This document shows positions 16,856 to 25,365 of a DNA stretch of 64,000 nucleotides, piece by piece. Origin of the DNA: Hymenobacter algoricola (lineage in GTDB: Bacteria; Bacteroidota; Bacteroidia; Cytophagales; Hymenobacteraceae); the NCBI RefSeq assembly GCF_039539525.1, contig NZ_BAABDH010000041.1:62001-126000 (forward strand), given 5' to 3'. A program made the translations under genes and the position numbers. The notes beneath the pieces were generated by a model. It saw only the letters and a list, made by a program, of their open reading frames with translations, ran no database searches and was not told where the DNA came from. Position 1 is the stretch's first letter. Every line of letters starts with the position of its first letter.

Positions 16856-17773
16856 TTAGCGGAGCGGCAACTTGTCGCCACCCAGAGCATCCCAGGCTTT
16901 GTCGTAGTCGTCGGTGCCATCGGTCACGCTGAATTCTTTCAGGTAATCGATAAGCTGGCCCTGGGTCTTTACCGTAGCAGGCAGCGAGGTAGGCACCGCT
17001 TTGCGGCCACCGCCGGCGCCGCCAGCACCACCTGAACCACCAGCGCTGCCCGCGCCACCGCCGGCACCACCATGGCCCGCATCGATTACTTCGGTCAGCA
17101 GCTCAGCCAGCAGGTCAGCAGCCGTAGCGGACTGGTTTTCTTTGTTCAGCGCTACTTTGCCATCAGCCCCCAGATAGACGACGGTTTCCGTCTGGTCTGC
17201 ATTTTTCTGCGGCCGGGCCATCGCCACGATGCAAGCCGTGGCGTTGTCGACGGCCAGCTTACGCAGGCCTGCGGGCAGCGCCTCGTTAAGTTTGATACCG
17301 CGCAACCCATCACGCAGGTCGAGCATCACGTCTTTTTCGAACAGCTTCGCGTCGCGGTCCTTGATGTCGCTCTGGTAGGTTTCCTCCCTTTTCTGCAGGG
17401 CCTCCAACTGGGCCTTCATGGTTTCGTTGCCATTGCCGTCAGCGATGGCCTTCTCCAGATCAGCAATTTTGGTTTGAAGAGGCGTGGTGGCCTCCATAAT
17501 GCTGGTTTTCAGGCTGCCGATGGTGCGCTTGGCGTAGTCGTAGGTCTTTTCGGTCGGCAGCTTGGCAATGCCGCTGGTATCGAAAATATCCTTGTCGAGC
17601 CCATCATATAGCGACTTGGTTTTCTCGCCGATGAAGGATTCCTCCTCCTGAGCGGTGCGCGCCACGTAGCCGGCCGTTTTCACGGCACCTACGAGGTGGT
17701 CTTTCAGAGCGGGGTTGGCTGCTACAGCAGCGGTTAGCTCTTCGGGGGTAAAGGTGTTGTCGGTAATGGCCAT
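16856..17773 (-). CDS. Phage scaffold-like protein
   Basis: A 305-residue protein. The centre (about residues 85-150) is a charged Lys/Glu/Gln coiled coil (QTKIADLEKAIADGNGNE, KAQLEALQKREETYQS), then a Gly-rich linker (about 235-258), and a short C-terminal domain. This architecture and the position directly before the major capsid gene fit a head scaffold. Confidence 0.8.
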   Translation of the reverse strand: MAITDNTFTPEELTAAVAANPALKDHLVGAVKTAGYVARTAQEEESFIGEKTKSLYDGLDKDIFDTSGIAKLPTEKTYDYAKRTIGSLKTSIMEATTPLQTKIADLEKAIADGNGNETMKAQLEALQKREETYQSDIKDRDAKLFEKDVMLDLRDGLRGIKLNEALPAGLRKLAVDNATACIVAMARPQKNADQTETVVYLGADGKVALNKENQSATAADLLAELLTEVIDAGHGGAGGGAGSAGGSGGAGGAGGGRKAVPTSLPATVKTQGQLIDYLKEFSVTDGTDDYDKAWDALGGDKLPLR

Positions 17774-17816
17774 ACTGAGTCCCGTTCAGTGGGTGTTTGC
17801 GAGTGGGAAAAATGAA

Positions 17817-18440
17817 CTAAGCAGCTACTTTTGCTTCTGCCGAAGTGTTTATGAAATCACGGCCTTCCGGGCCGTCAAGCGTGTAGTAGGTCTTACCGCC
17901 ATCCTTGCTGAATGCATCTGACTGGCGCCGGCTTTGCCACGTAGGATCGTCTGCATATTCGAGGCTCATCCACTCATCCGGATTGTTGGTGAGCGGGCCT
18001 AGTGGTTTGAAATGGGCCAGCTTGGAAAACAGATCCATCGTCAGGGCATGAGAGCCACCCGAATGCCCCTGGTACGACAGCACCTGAATCAGCTGCATCA
18101 CCGCGTTGGCAACGTCGCCACCGTAGTCCGCATCTTCCTCCCAGAGACCCGCCGCCTTCATCTCGGCACGAGCGTGGTAGACCAGAGTGCTTTCGTCCTG
18201 CTGGTTCAGCGCCGGAACCGCGGCCTGAATCCAGATAGGGGGTGGACCGCTCAAGACGCCTACCACGACGCAATGCGTGAGGTTGATATTCACCAGCTCT
18301 TCCGGCGCGAGTTTCCAGACGCTGATGCATTCACCTTTTTCGGTGCGCATGATGGGCAAGGGAGTACACTCCTCGTCCGTCATATTTTCGGGCTTAGCCA
18401 GGACGGCGTTTTGTTCGGGGAATTCGATTGGGGAGGCCAT
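17817..18440 (-). CDS. Phage protein with C-terminal SKDGGKTYY motif
   Basis: A 207-residue protein of unknown function. The N-terminal part (TEKGECISVWKLAPEELVNINLTHCVVVGVLSG) and the C-terminal part (DPTWQSRRQSDAFSKDGGKTYYTLD) look like segments that recur in phage and plasmid hypothetical proteins. It is placed between portal/structural genes and the scaffold, 43 bases upstream of the scaffold start. Confidence 0.7.
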   Translation of the reverse strand: MASPIEFPEQNAVLAKPENMTDEECTPLPIMRTEKGECISVWKLAPEELVNINLTHCVVVGVLSGPPPIWIQAAVPALNQQDESTLVYHARAEMKAAGLWEEDADYGGDVANAVMQLIQVLSYQGHSGGSHALTMDLFSKLAHFKPLGPLTNNPDEWMSLEYADDPTWQSRRQSDAFSKDGGKTYYTLDGPEGRDFINTSAEAKVAA

Positions 18441-18494
18441 GCGAGTGGGGAATAGCAGGGTTTGTGAAAAAGCGACTACTGTGCGGGAGGGAAA

Positions 18495-18541
18495 GAAAAG
18501 GGCCGGCTCCGGTTGATCCCACCCGCGTGGAACCGGCCCGG
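18495..18541 (-). terminator. Terminator after the portal/helper unit
   Basis: On the minus strand GGGCCGG (18540-18534) pairs with CCGGCCC (18506-18500), an inner CCGGTT/AACCGG pairing is possible, and TTTTCTTTC follows. Confidence 0.65.
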
Positions 18542-18545
18542 TCGC

Positions 18546-19088
18546 TTATTCAGCTTCCTTTTCCTTGCCGAAGTCGGCGTCCTTGGCCTTGATGAGCTCC
18601 AGCAGCTCGTGATAGTCTTTGTCAGCTGGCGCTACTTCGTTGTAGAGCTGCTGGTAGCGCATCTGCACATCCTGCAGCGTGGGCAGGCCCTCAGCTGGCT
18701 GCATCGGCTCCTTCTTCTCGCCGGCCGCGGCTACGCCCATCGTCTTGGTGGAGCCGCCTTTGCGTGAGTCGTGCAGGATGGTGACCGAGTCATACTCGTC
18801 AAAGCTGCCGTTCTTCTTCATCCGGTCATATTCCACCGGATAGAGCTTCACAACCTTATCGACGGTGACGTACTCCTTTTTGATGGGGTCATTCTCCTTT
18901 TTCGTGAGCTTGACGTGGATGCGGTCGGCTTCGTGGGCGTGGAACTTGTATTCCTCATCCTCGCTGCCCGACTCGGTGGGCTCGGACGTCTCCTCGTTCA
19001 TCTGCTGCTGCTGGAGCTGCTTGAGGTCGAGTTTGGGCTTCGCCGTCGTTTTAGTTGCGGCCGGCGCCGTTTTGGTTTTCGTTGACAT
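18546..19088 (-). CDS. Acidic/charged phage protein, unknown
   Basis: A 180-residue protein from the ATG at 19088, overlapping the end of the portal gene by 38 bases. Low-complexity Lys/Ala/Thr N-terminus, a Gln run (KQLQQQQMNEE), and an acidic C-terminus. It is the last gene before a terminator. A portal or assembly accessory protein is plausible; no family is recognised. Confidence 0.65.
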   Translation of the reverse strand: MSTKTKTAPAATKTTAKPKLDLKQLQQQQMNEETSEPTESGSEDEEYKFHAHEADRIHVKLTKKENDPIKKEYVTVDKVVKLYPVEYDRMKKNGSFDEYDSVTILHDSRKGGSTKTMGVAAAGEKKEPMQPAEGLPTLQDVQMRYQQLYNEVAPADKDYHELLELIKAKDADFGKEKEAE

Positions 19089-20844
19089 AAGACAAAAGGA
19101 TTTGGGTGATGGAAGCAAGTTTGATGTGGTAGGGCTGCTGGGAGCCGAAGCGCCGCACATCCATCTGCTCCGACTCGAAGCGGGTGAGGTAGCGGCCGAA
19201 GTCTACTTTGAGTCGGAGCAGCTCCTGCTGGAAGAGGTCCTGCACGAACGTGTTGGCCTCGCTGGCGGCGCCGGCAATCATCGTCAGGATCTGATCGATG
19301 GAGTACTCAGGGTAGGGCTCCAGATCGGACAGGATGCGCATGCGGTCCAGCTTGGCCGGGTTGCGGCGGAACTGGGTCTGGTAGCGGAAGTCCCGCGCAT
19401 CGCTGAGCTCGTACACGGGGCGGCCGGCCTTGCGGGCTTTCTCTTCCTCCTCGGCCAGCTGCTCCGACGTCTTGAGGTAGAACCGCTCGCCCATGCCCAC
19501 GTAAGTGCTGCGGTAGAGCGGACCATAGCGCAGCACGCCCCAGGTGTTCAGGGTCCAGGTGCGGGCCTCTTCCAGCGGCTTCTTGAATTCGACCAGCACG
19601 TCCTGCTTGATTTCGAAGCCGCCCATCACCTGCTTGGTGTTCTTCGCCTGGTCATTGCTGGGCTCCCCACCGCTGCCGAGCACGGCGCGCAGCAGGTTTT
19701 CCCGGCTCTGCGCCAGAATCTCGGTCAGGTAGTTAAGGATGTCCACCGAGGGCGTGACGAAGCCTGCCGGGTCGCGAGTGTTGGGCATGTCCTTTGAAGG
19801 GGCCGGCACTTCGACGTGCACCCCCGGGCCCAGCAGCTTGCGCAGCGCGCAGGCGGGGCAGGGTTTCTCCCCGTACACGGGCATCTGCTCCCCATTCTCC
19901 AGGGAGGTGTAGCTTTTGATGTAGGAAACGATGCCACTGGCGCAGCCTTGCCCGTCGCCGCTCGTGAACTCACACTGCGCCTCGAAGCTCCACAGAATCG
20001 GGAAGGTGCCGTACTGCCGGTAGTACTCAATGGCGCCATCCCACCACACGTAGCGGTCCAGCGCCCCCAGGATGGAGGTCAACGGGGCCCGCCGGGGCAG
20101 GTCGGTGGCTAAGTCCAGCGGCTCCGACCAGAGCAGCCGGGCCGGGCAGTAGCCCAGGATGTGGGGGTTGCGCAGCACCTCGGTCCAGGCCTGCTCCCCG
20201 GCGGGCTTTTCGAGGATGGTATAGGCCTCGTCATCGTAGCAGGCTATCCGCTCGATGACGACTGTGGCGTCCTGCTCACTGCGCCGGGAAGGCAGTAGGA
20301 ACAGCACGTACTCACAGCTGCCGTCGGGCTTGAGGGCCACATCCCAGATATCCTCCAGATGCACCAGGAACACGTAGGGCTCCGGTCGGGAGGTACGCTG
20401 TACGGCCGGCATATCGACTACCAGCAGCGAGTGGGGGCGGCCCCGCAGCGCTTTGAAAGCGGGGCCAGACCAGAAGTCCGCCTCGCGCATCGTGGTGCGG
20501 TACGCTTCGAAGTCGGATTCCAGTTCGGGCGTGGCCAGCTCCACCTGCACCAGGCCGTCCTGTGCTTCGAACACCCGTTTGAGGCCGGTGAAGATATCCT
20601 CTACAATGTCCGTCGTGGGCAGCGGCGCCGGCACGCACTGTTCCCAGCGCAGATACTCGTTGTTGGGCAGCATGCCTTTGGCCCAGTCACGCACATACAG
20701 CCAGCCAGCGGGCCGCCGGGCGGGGTCGACATGGGGGATGGCATGCAACCGCAGCCGATGCTCGTGCCGCAGGCAATCACCGATAACGCCGCCGTTAGCG
20801 GGGTTTTCGAGCAGTGCGCGTACGGCTTCGGGGCTTAGGATCAT
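19051..20844 (-). CDS. Portal protein
   Basis: A 597-residue protein, the dodecameric channel through which DNA enters the head (known for the family). Typical portal length, mixed N-terminal wing and a helical C-terminal region (SVDILNYLTEILAQSRENLLRAVLG, then repeated helices). Residues about 290-340 carry an unusual cysteine cluster (QCEF, QGCASG and PCPACALRKL) that could bind zinc. It lies between terminase-proximal structural genes and the scaffold gene, as portals do. Confidence 0.85.
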   Translation of the reverse strand: MILSPEAVRALLENPANGGVIGDCLRHEHRLRLHAIPHVDPARRPAGWLYVRDWAKGMLPNNEYLRWEQCVPAPLPTTDIVEDIFTGLKRVFEAQDGLVQVELATPELESDFEAYRTTMREADFWSGPAFKALRGRPHSLLVVDMPAVQRTSRPEPYVFLVHLEDIWDVALKPDGSCEYVLFLLPSRRSEQDATVVIERIACYDDEAYTILEKPAGEQAWTEVLRNPHILGYCPARLLWSEPLDLATDLPRRAPLTSILGALDRYVWWDGAIEYYRQYGTFPILWSFEAQCEFTSGDGQGCASGIVSYIKSYTSLENGEQMPVYGEKPCPACALRKLLGPGVHVEVPAPSKDMPNTRDPAGFVTPSVDILNYLTEILAQSRENLLRAVLGSGGEPSNDQAKNTKQVMGGFEIKQDVLVEFKKPLEEARTWTLNTWGVLRYGPLYRSTYVGMGERFYLKTSEQLAEEEEKARKAGRPVYELSDARDFRYQTQFRRNPAKLDRMRILSDLEPYPEYSIDQILTMIAGAASEANTFVQDLFQQELLRLKVDFGRYLTRFESEQMDVRRFGSQQPYHIKLASITQILLSYVNENQNGAGRN

Positions 20845-21040
20845 GCTGCGGCAGGGCCGTAGAGTCAGAAGGTGGGGGCGGTGCGGGCGCTTCGGCCAGC
20901 AGCCAGTGGGCGGTCTTGTTGCGCTGCTGGCGTTCCAGCAGGCGGGCGGCGTGCTCGGGGGCGAAGGGCTTGGGTTCGTCCCCGAGGTCAGGCGCCCGCA
21001 GCCATACCGGCTCCGGAGCGCCTGCCTTAGTAGCAGCCAT
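20795..21040 (-). CDS. Small Pro/Arg-rich phage protein
   Basis: An 81-residue protein whose ATG overlaps the preceding stop as TAATG, and whose 3' end overlaps the portal start by 50 bases. The tail is Pro/Ser/Arg-rich (APAPPPPSDSTA; PKPRSRTRTARKPR), suggesting nucleic-acid contact. The coupling supports that it is real; function unknown. Confidence 0.55.
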   Translation of the reverse strand: MAATKAGAPEPVWLRAPDLGDEPKPFAPEHAARLLERQQRNKTAHWLLAEAPAPPPPSDSTALPQHDPKPRSRTRTARKPR

Positions 21041-21654
21041 TAGGCGTCCAGGTCGGTGAGCGGGTTGAACGTGGGCTTGATGACCGACACGCCCTTGAAC
21101 CAGTCGGCGGAGAAGGACATGCCGAAGGGGAAGACCGTCTGGGACTTGAAGCCCTGGGTGCCGGGGGAGCCCACGGTGAAGTTGAAGCCGGGGATGCCGC
21201 GCAGGCCCTTGGCCAGGATTTCGCCGTCGGCCGTCACCGGGTAGGCTGTCACCCGGGCTACGCCCAGCTCAGCCAGGGATTCAGCCGTTAAGGCATCGAG
21301 CTGCTCGTAGGTGGCCGAATCCAGGCCCACGAACTCGCCGGAGAGGCGGACCGGGTTGAAGCCCAGGAAGGTGCCTACACCGTTGAGCGTGTCGTTGCTG
21401 TTCTCGCCGCCGAACTGGGCCTCCGAGGAAGGAATGACGGCCTTCTGGAAAAAGGGGGTGATGATGACCTTGGTATCATCGTTGGCGTCGAACAGCGCTT
21501 CCCAGGCGGCCAGCGTCTTCATTTCCGCCTCCGTGGCGAAGGTGGGGACCTTGTTGTAGCGCTGAAGCAGCAGGCGCTGAAGCTGCTTGAGGTTGACGGC
21601 GCAATCCTGCTTCGCAATGGCGGTCAAGGATGCGGGGCGTGTGCAAATGGCCAT
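21040..21654 (-). CDS. Phage structural protein, first gene of the head unit
   Basis: A 204-residue protein transcribed from the late element at 21677-21701. It has a regular alpha/beta pattern and no enzyme motif. Standing first in the head/portal transcription unit with the best-conserved late element suggests it is made in large amounts; tail tube or head decoration are both possible. No family is recognised. Confidence 0.75.
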   Translation of the reverse strand: MAICTRPASLTAIAKQDCAVNLKQLQRLLLQRYNKVPTFATEAEMKTLAAWEALFDANDDTKVIITPFFQKAVIPSSEAQFGGENSNDTLNGVGTFLGFNPVRLSGEFVGLDSATYEQLDALTAESLAELGVARVTAYPVTADGEILAKGLRGIPGFNFTVGSPGTQGFKSQTVFPFGMSFSADWFKGVSVIKPTFNPLTDLDA

Positions 21655-21676
21655 AGGAGGCAGGAGGTTAAGTGAA

Positions 21677-21701
21677 TAATGTAAGCAAAATAGATACTTT
21701 A
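21677..21701 (-). promoter_or_regulatory. Late element copy C (25 bp), head unit
   Basis: On the minus strand TAAAGTATCTA, TTTT, GCTTACATTA; 24 of 25 identical to the copy in front of the tape measure. It ends 22 bases before the ATG at 21654. Confidence 0.65.
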
Positions 21702-21747
21702 TTTCACAACAAGCAACTCTGCAGATTTATTCCCTTATTCCCAGGCA

Positions 21748-21784
21748 CAAAAATGCCCCCGTGTCGCTGCTGACCGGGGGCGTT
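21748..21784 (-). terminator. Terminator after the TIR gene
   Basis: TGCCCCCG and CGGGGGCG arms around a 13-base loop, with AAAAA on one side and TTTT on the other. It separates the TIR gene from the late element that follows. Confidence 0.75.
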
Positions 21785-21804
21785 TTCTGGGCGTTCAAGT
21801 AGCG

Positions 21805-22482
21805 CTAAGGGGCGACCAGCTCAGCTAGCTTCGCTGCGACGCCTGTCATCGGCTGCTCTTTAGTGCTAAGGCCGCTCCGCGAGGCGAGCATGGGACTGAC
21901 TTCGCGCAGTTCATCATACGTCGTGTTGTGCACAATGGGGACGAGTTGCTCACGAGCCAGGAGTACCGAAAGCTCTTTGTCAGCGATACCCTCATTCTTA
22001 AGGCGACTCAGCAGCGCAGGGGTCACCAGCACGATTCCCATTTTCGACTTGGCCAGTCCCTTGTCAATTTCGCGGAGCAATGATGAACCGAGGAGAACAT
22101 CCTTCTCGCTGAACCATACCGAGACACCGCGCGATTCGAGCAGGTCATGCAATTCTTTAGCAGCCCCCTGCCGGTCATCCCAAGCGTGGCAAAGAAAAAC
22201 ATCCCGAAGGTCGGGTGCGAATGGGCGATTCTCAATATTCTCGCGGATCGGCGTGAGCGCCCGCACCTCGGTAGGCGTGTACAGAACGACTGAACCTGGT
22301 TTCGACCACCGTGCTCTTTGTCTGGACCCGCTGCTTCCACTGCTCCCGCTGCTGCCTGACGAGTAGGAGGACGGGGATGAGTAGGAAGAACCGTAGCTGC
22401 GAGAGCGGCCTCCACATGCGGGGCAGTCCGCTGCCGCACTCGCCGTGCGATGTCCTCTTGATGGTGCTGTACATTGTGCCAT
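21805..22482 (-). CDS. TIR-domain protein with N-terminal zinc-knuckle and Ser-rich linker
   Basis: A 225-residue protein from the ATG at 22482 (an ATG 13 codons upstream also fits). It begins MAQCTAPSRGHRTAS and then CPAC: Cys/His spacing of a small zinc-knuckle seen at the front of a widespread family of bacterial TIR proteins. A Ser/Gly/Tyr linker follows, then a TIR domain (DVFLCHAWDD, VSVWFSEKDVLLGSSLLREID, GIVLVTPALLSR). The Glu in WFSE aligns with the NADase glutamate of active TIRs, so NAD+ cleavage is plausible. It sits alone between the large terminase and the head unit, with its own terminator: a cargo gene, most likely antiphage defence carried by the prophage (inferred). Confidence 0.88.
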   Translation of the reverse strand: MAQCTAPSRGHRTASAAADCPACGGRSRSYGSSYSSPSSYSSGSSGSSGSSGSRQRARWSKPGSVVLYTPTEVRALTPIRENIENRPFAPDLRDVFLCHAWDDRQGAAKELHDLLESRGVSVWFSEKDVLLGSSLLREIDKGLAKSKMGIVLVTPALLSRLKNEGIADKELSVLLAREQLVPIVHNTTYDELREVSPMLASRSGLSTKEQPMTGVAAKLAELVAP

Positions 22483-22554
22483 AACCTTTGCCTTATGATT
22501 TGGGGTGAGTATTAATGCCAACTAAACTACAGAATATATAATCAGGGTCCGTAC

Positions 22555-24081
22555 TTAGTTCACGCGCTTCATAAAGCCCTGCTTAACGACTGGCTGCAGC
22601 TCGAACCACTCCCGCATCATGGCTGTATCACCGAAATCGGGGGAGCGGCCGTTGAGCATCACCTTTTGCTCGGCTTTGCTGTTGATGTGCATCTTGCCCT
22701 CAGCATCGGTTTTGGCCCGTTTCACCGCCTTCAGGTCGGCTTTGAGCAGTTCCTTCACGTTGGTTTCCTTGCCGCCCACCTTCAGCTTCATTCCCCGGCT
22801 GCCGTCGATTTCGACCGTGTAGTCATCTACGCGCACGGCCGTGGTAGCTGCATTCACCCGGTCGGAATACCGGTAGTAGCACTGGGTTTTGAGGTATTTG
22901 TAGTTCTCTGGCTTACCCGTGATTGGATCGACCATAGGAGCGGCGCCACCGGAGAAGCCTTTGTAGCCGCGGCCGAAAGCGAAGACTTTCCCGCCTACGC
23001 CGTCCTGGTCCACGAGCACGTCAGACTCAGCTACGTTCCACTTGCGGCGTTGGGCCTCAATCAGGTCATAGATGTCGCGCGGGGCCGTCTTACGGTCTAC
23101 CACGATCTGCACGACCTCCCAGCCCTCCCAAACCATAATGACGGTGAAGTCCTTCCCGAAGCCGGCCGCGTCGCAGGTGATATAGCGCCGTGGGCGCGGG
23201 GGCTGGGTGAGCAGGTTGGTGAACAGGTCGGAGAGGCGCGGGTGCTCGAACAGGGCTAGGCCGTCGACCTTTACTTTCCAGTTACCCTCCAGCAGTTGGG
23301 CCTTGGTGGTTTCGTCCTGGGCCATCAGGCCGGCCAGGTACTCCGGGTTGACGGCCAGCAGCTTCTTGTTCTCGAAGATGCTGCCGGGAATGAAGGTGAG
23401 CGACTTAGGCCGGGTGGCGGCCAGCTCTCCCTCGAACAGGTGGGGCGCCTTCTCCAGGACTTCTTCGGGCGTGTCGCCCCAGATCATCATCTCCCCGTCG
23501 CGGGTGAAGTAGCGCAGCGTACCGGCCCGCTCCAGAATCGGGAAGCCATCCTCTCCAATCCACCAGGCAATCAACTCTGCTACCCAGCTGTCGGGGTCGG
23601 GATTGCACGAGCAGCGCACGTAGGGCCGCACGCCGCACAGGCTGCGGTTCCGGGTCTGCATATACCAGAACTGCTTTTTGGTGAAGTGGGTGAGCTCATC
23701 GAAGATGATGAGCGGAATCTGGGTGCCCTGCCAGTCGAACATATTCTTCTCGTGCTGCATGTGGGCAAACGAGACGCGGGCGCCGCTGGGGAACTTCCAT
23801 TCCAGGTCGCCCTGCTTGGCGCCCACCATCGGGTAGAGTTCCTTGCTGGTATCCCACAGGCCGCCCTCGTTGGTGACCATGGCGTAGGTGCGGCGGAAGA
23901 TGACGGCGCCGAAATCCTTGTTGAACCGGTGCCGGCTGGCTTCCATCAGGAGCGCGTACGTCTTGCCGCCGCCGGCCCCGCCGCCGATGATGGCAATGTC
24001 AGCCGGGGTGCTCAGGGCCGCCATCTGGAAGCCAGGTTGGGGGTAGATGATGCGGGCCGCTTCGGTATCAGTCGCGGCCAT
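22555..24081 (-). CDS. terL: Terminase large subunit
   Basis: A 508-residue packaging motor and nuclease. Walker A GGGAGGGKT at 33-41, Walker B LIIFDE at 124-129, a CSCNPDP coupling-type motif near 157-163, and an RNase H-like nuclease domain with acidic residues D304, D311 (TCDAAGFGKDF) and D358/D360 (VLVDQDGVGG). Overlaps the small terminase by 14 bases. All key residues are present. Confidence 0.96.
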   Translation of the reverse strand: MAATDTEAARIIYPQPGFQMAALSTPADIAIIGGGAGGGKTYALLMEASRHRFNKDFGAVIFRRTYAMVTNEGGLWDTSKELYPMVGAKQGDLEWKFPSGARVSFAHMQHEKNMFDWQGTQIPLIIFDELTHFTKKQFWYMQTRNRSLCGVRPYVRCSCNPDPDSWVAELIAWWIGEDGFPILERAGTLRYFTRDGEMMIWGDTPEEVLEKAPHLFEGELAATRPKSLTFIPGSIFENKKLLAVNPEYLAGLMAQDETTKAQLLEGNWKVKVDGLALFEHPRLSDLFTNLLTQPPRPRRYITCDAAGFGKDFTVIMVWEGWEVVQIVVDRKTAPRDIYDLIEAQRRKWNVAESDVLVDQDGVGGKVFAFGRGYKGFSGGAAPMVDPITGKPENYKYLKTQCYYRYSDRVNAATTAVRVDDYTVEIDGSRGMKLKVGGKETNVKELLKADLKAVKRAKTDAEGKMHINSKAEQKVMLNGRSPDFGDTAMMREWFELQPVVKQGFMKRVN

Positions 24082-24856
24082 TGTCAGGCATCATGATGTT
24101 GGAACCGGGCAAGTCGTTGCCGTTGGTGGTGATGTCGTGCTTCTCAGGCGCGTAGGCGCCGTGAATCTTGAGCATCTGGGAAACGGCGTCCTTCGCGTCG
24201 TGCAGCTCGACGGCGGTGCCGTAGCGGGTGGGCGTGACCTTCTTAATCATGTGGCCCGCCTTAAGCTTGTGCACCTTTACCAGGTCCAGGTTCACGACTT
24301 CACGGGTAGCGAGCGGCCCTGGCACTTCCCGGGTAGCCTCCGGGTCCTTCTCCAGCTCCAGCAGCAGCCGCTCGTGGGCAATGAGCCGCAGCAGGTGGGC
24401 TTCCTGTTGCTTGTTGCGGTAGCGTTTCTGGTCTTTTTTGTCGGTGAACAGGATTTCGGTCCGGATAGCCAGCTCCTGCTCAAACTGGATCTTCTCGTAA
24501 TTCTCCGCTACAATTTCGCGCAACGGCTTCTGGATGCGGGTGGGGTACTCCTCCGTCTCCAGCGTCATCACGTCATCGATGCTGACGCGGCCCCACTCCG
24601 ACATGCGCACAGTGGCTTCCTCCGTCGTCATGCCCAGGCGGGCGGCCTCGGCCAGCACAGCCGCCATAATGCGCTGATCGTTGAGCATGGCCGTGGCCTG
24701 CTGCTTGGCCGTCTTCACACTGTAGCCCGCCTCGCGGGCTGCCGGCGCACCTTTCCACAACCGGGCGTAGGCGGCTGCGAAGGCCCGCTGCTGGTGATTC
24801 AATGGCTTTGTCGTAGCCGTCGGCTGCTCTGGTGCATCTGCCTGTCCCATGGGCAT
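24068..24856 (-). CDS. terS: Terminase small subunit (Terminase_2-like)
   Basis: A 262-residue DNA-recognition subunit. The ATG at 24856 is chosen over a TTG at 24871. Residues 19-62 (LNHQQRAFAAAYARLWKGA, AGYSVKTAKQQATAML) are the helix-turn-helix of the Terminase_2 family, followed by a helical oligomerisation region rich in Glu and Lys. It directly precedes terL and is preceded by a perfect-dyad late element at 24894-24918. Confidence 0.9.
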   Translation of the reverse strand: MPMGQADAPEQPTATTKPLNHQQRAFAAAYARLWKGAPAAREAGYSVKTAKQQATAMLNDQRIMAAVLAEAARLGMTTEEATVRMSEWGRVSIDDVMTLETEEYPTRIQKPLREIVAENYEKIQFEQELAIRTEILFTDKKDQKRYRNKQQEAHLLRLIAHERLLLELEKDPEATREVPGPLATREVVNLDLVKVHKLKAGHMIKKVTPTRYGTAVELHDAKDAVSQMLKIHGAYAPEKHDITTNGNDLPGSNIMMPDNGRD

Positions 24857-24893
24857 CGCTGAAAAGTGCAAGTGGTAAAGAAAAGTAAATCGG

Positions 24894-24918
24894 TAATGTC
24901 AGCAATTTACTGACATTA
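24894..24918 (-). promoter_or_regulatory. Late element copy E (25 bp), perfect dyad before the terminase
   Basis: TAATGTCAG, 7-base spacer, CTGACATTA: a perfect 9-bp inverted repeat. It has the same length as copies A-D and matches copy C at 18 of 25 positions, best in the gene-proximal half. It lies 37 bases upstream of the terS ATG and just past the end of the early operon, so it probably starts late transcription. Confidence 0.6.
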
Positions 24919-24930
24919 AAGACAAATAAT

Positions 24931-25365
24931 TCAGGCAGCCAGTTCGTAGGGCATCTTATCCCCCTTGGCCTGGTTGCAATCGTTACAGAGGCATTGCAGG
25001 TTGGCCCGGTGCCAGCCGCCGCCTTTGCTCAGCGGGATGATGTGGTCCAGCGTGAGGTTGTCGCCCGTGCCGCATACCTGGCACCGATGGCCGGCGTCAC
25101 GGATCACCTCCTGCTTGAGGCGGAAGCGTTCGGCCGGGTCGTCGTGCAGCTTGGGGGTCTGGTCGTGGAACAGGGGGCGGGGCCGGCAGCCGGCGTAGTG
25201 CTCCTTTTTCTTGCGGCGACGGTGGGCTTTCTGGCCCTTGGTGGGCGGCTTCTCCTTGCGTTGGCCCTTGAGGGCTTCCGTGCGGGAGGTGTAGCCGGGA
25301 TTGAAGTAGGACACGTCGCCGGTTTCCGGGTCGATGTCGCGGCCGATGATGCGCATCTTTTTCAT
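24931..25365 (-). CDS. HNH endonuclease
   Basis: A 144-residue protein with a basic N-terminus (KAHRRRKKKEH) and a complete HNH domain: C95/C98 and C127/C130 zinc cysteines, the LDHIIPLSKGG motif with D107 H108, and N122. HNH proteins beside the terminase assist packaging-related cleavage in many siphoviruses (established for the class); that role is inferred here. Last gene of the early operon. Confidence 0.92.
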   Translation of the reverse strand: MKKMRIIGRDIDPETGDVSYFNPGYTSRTEALKGQRKEKPPTKGQKAHRRRKKKEHYAGCRPRPLFHDQTPKLHDDPAERFRLKQEVIRDAGHRCQVCGTGDNLTLDHIIPLSKGGGWHRANLQCLCNDCNQAKGDKMPYELAA

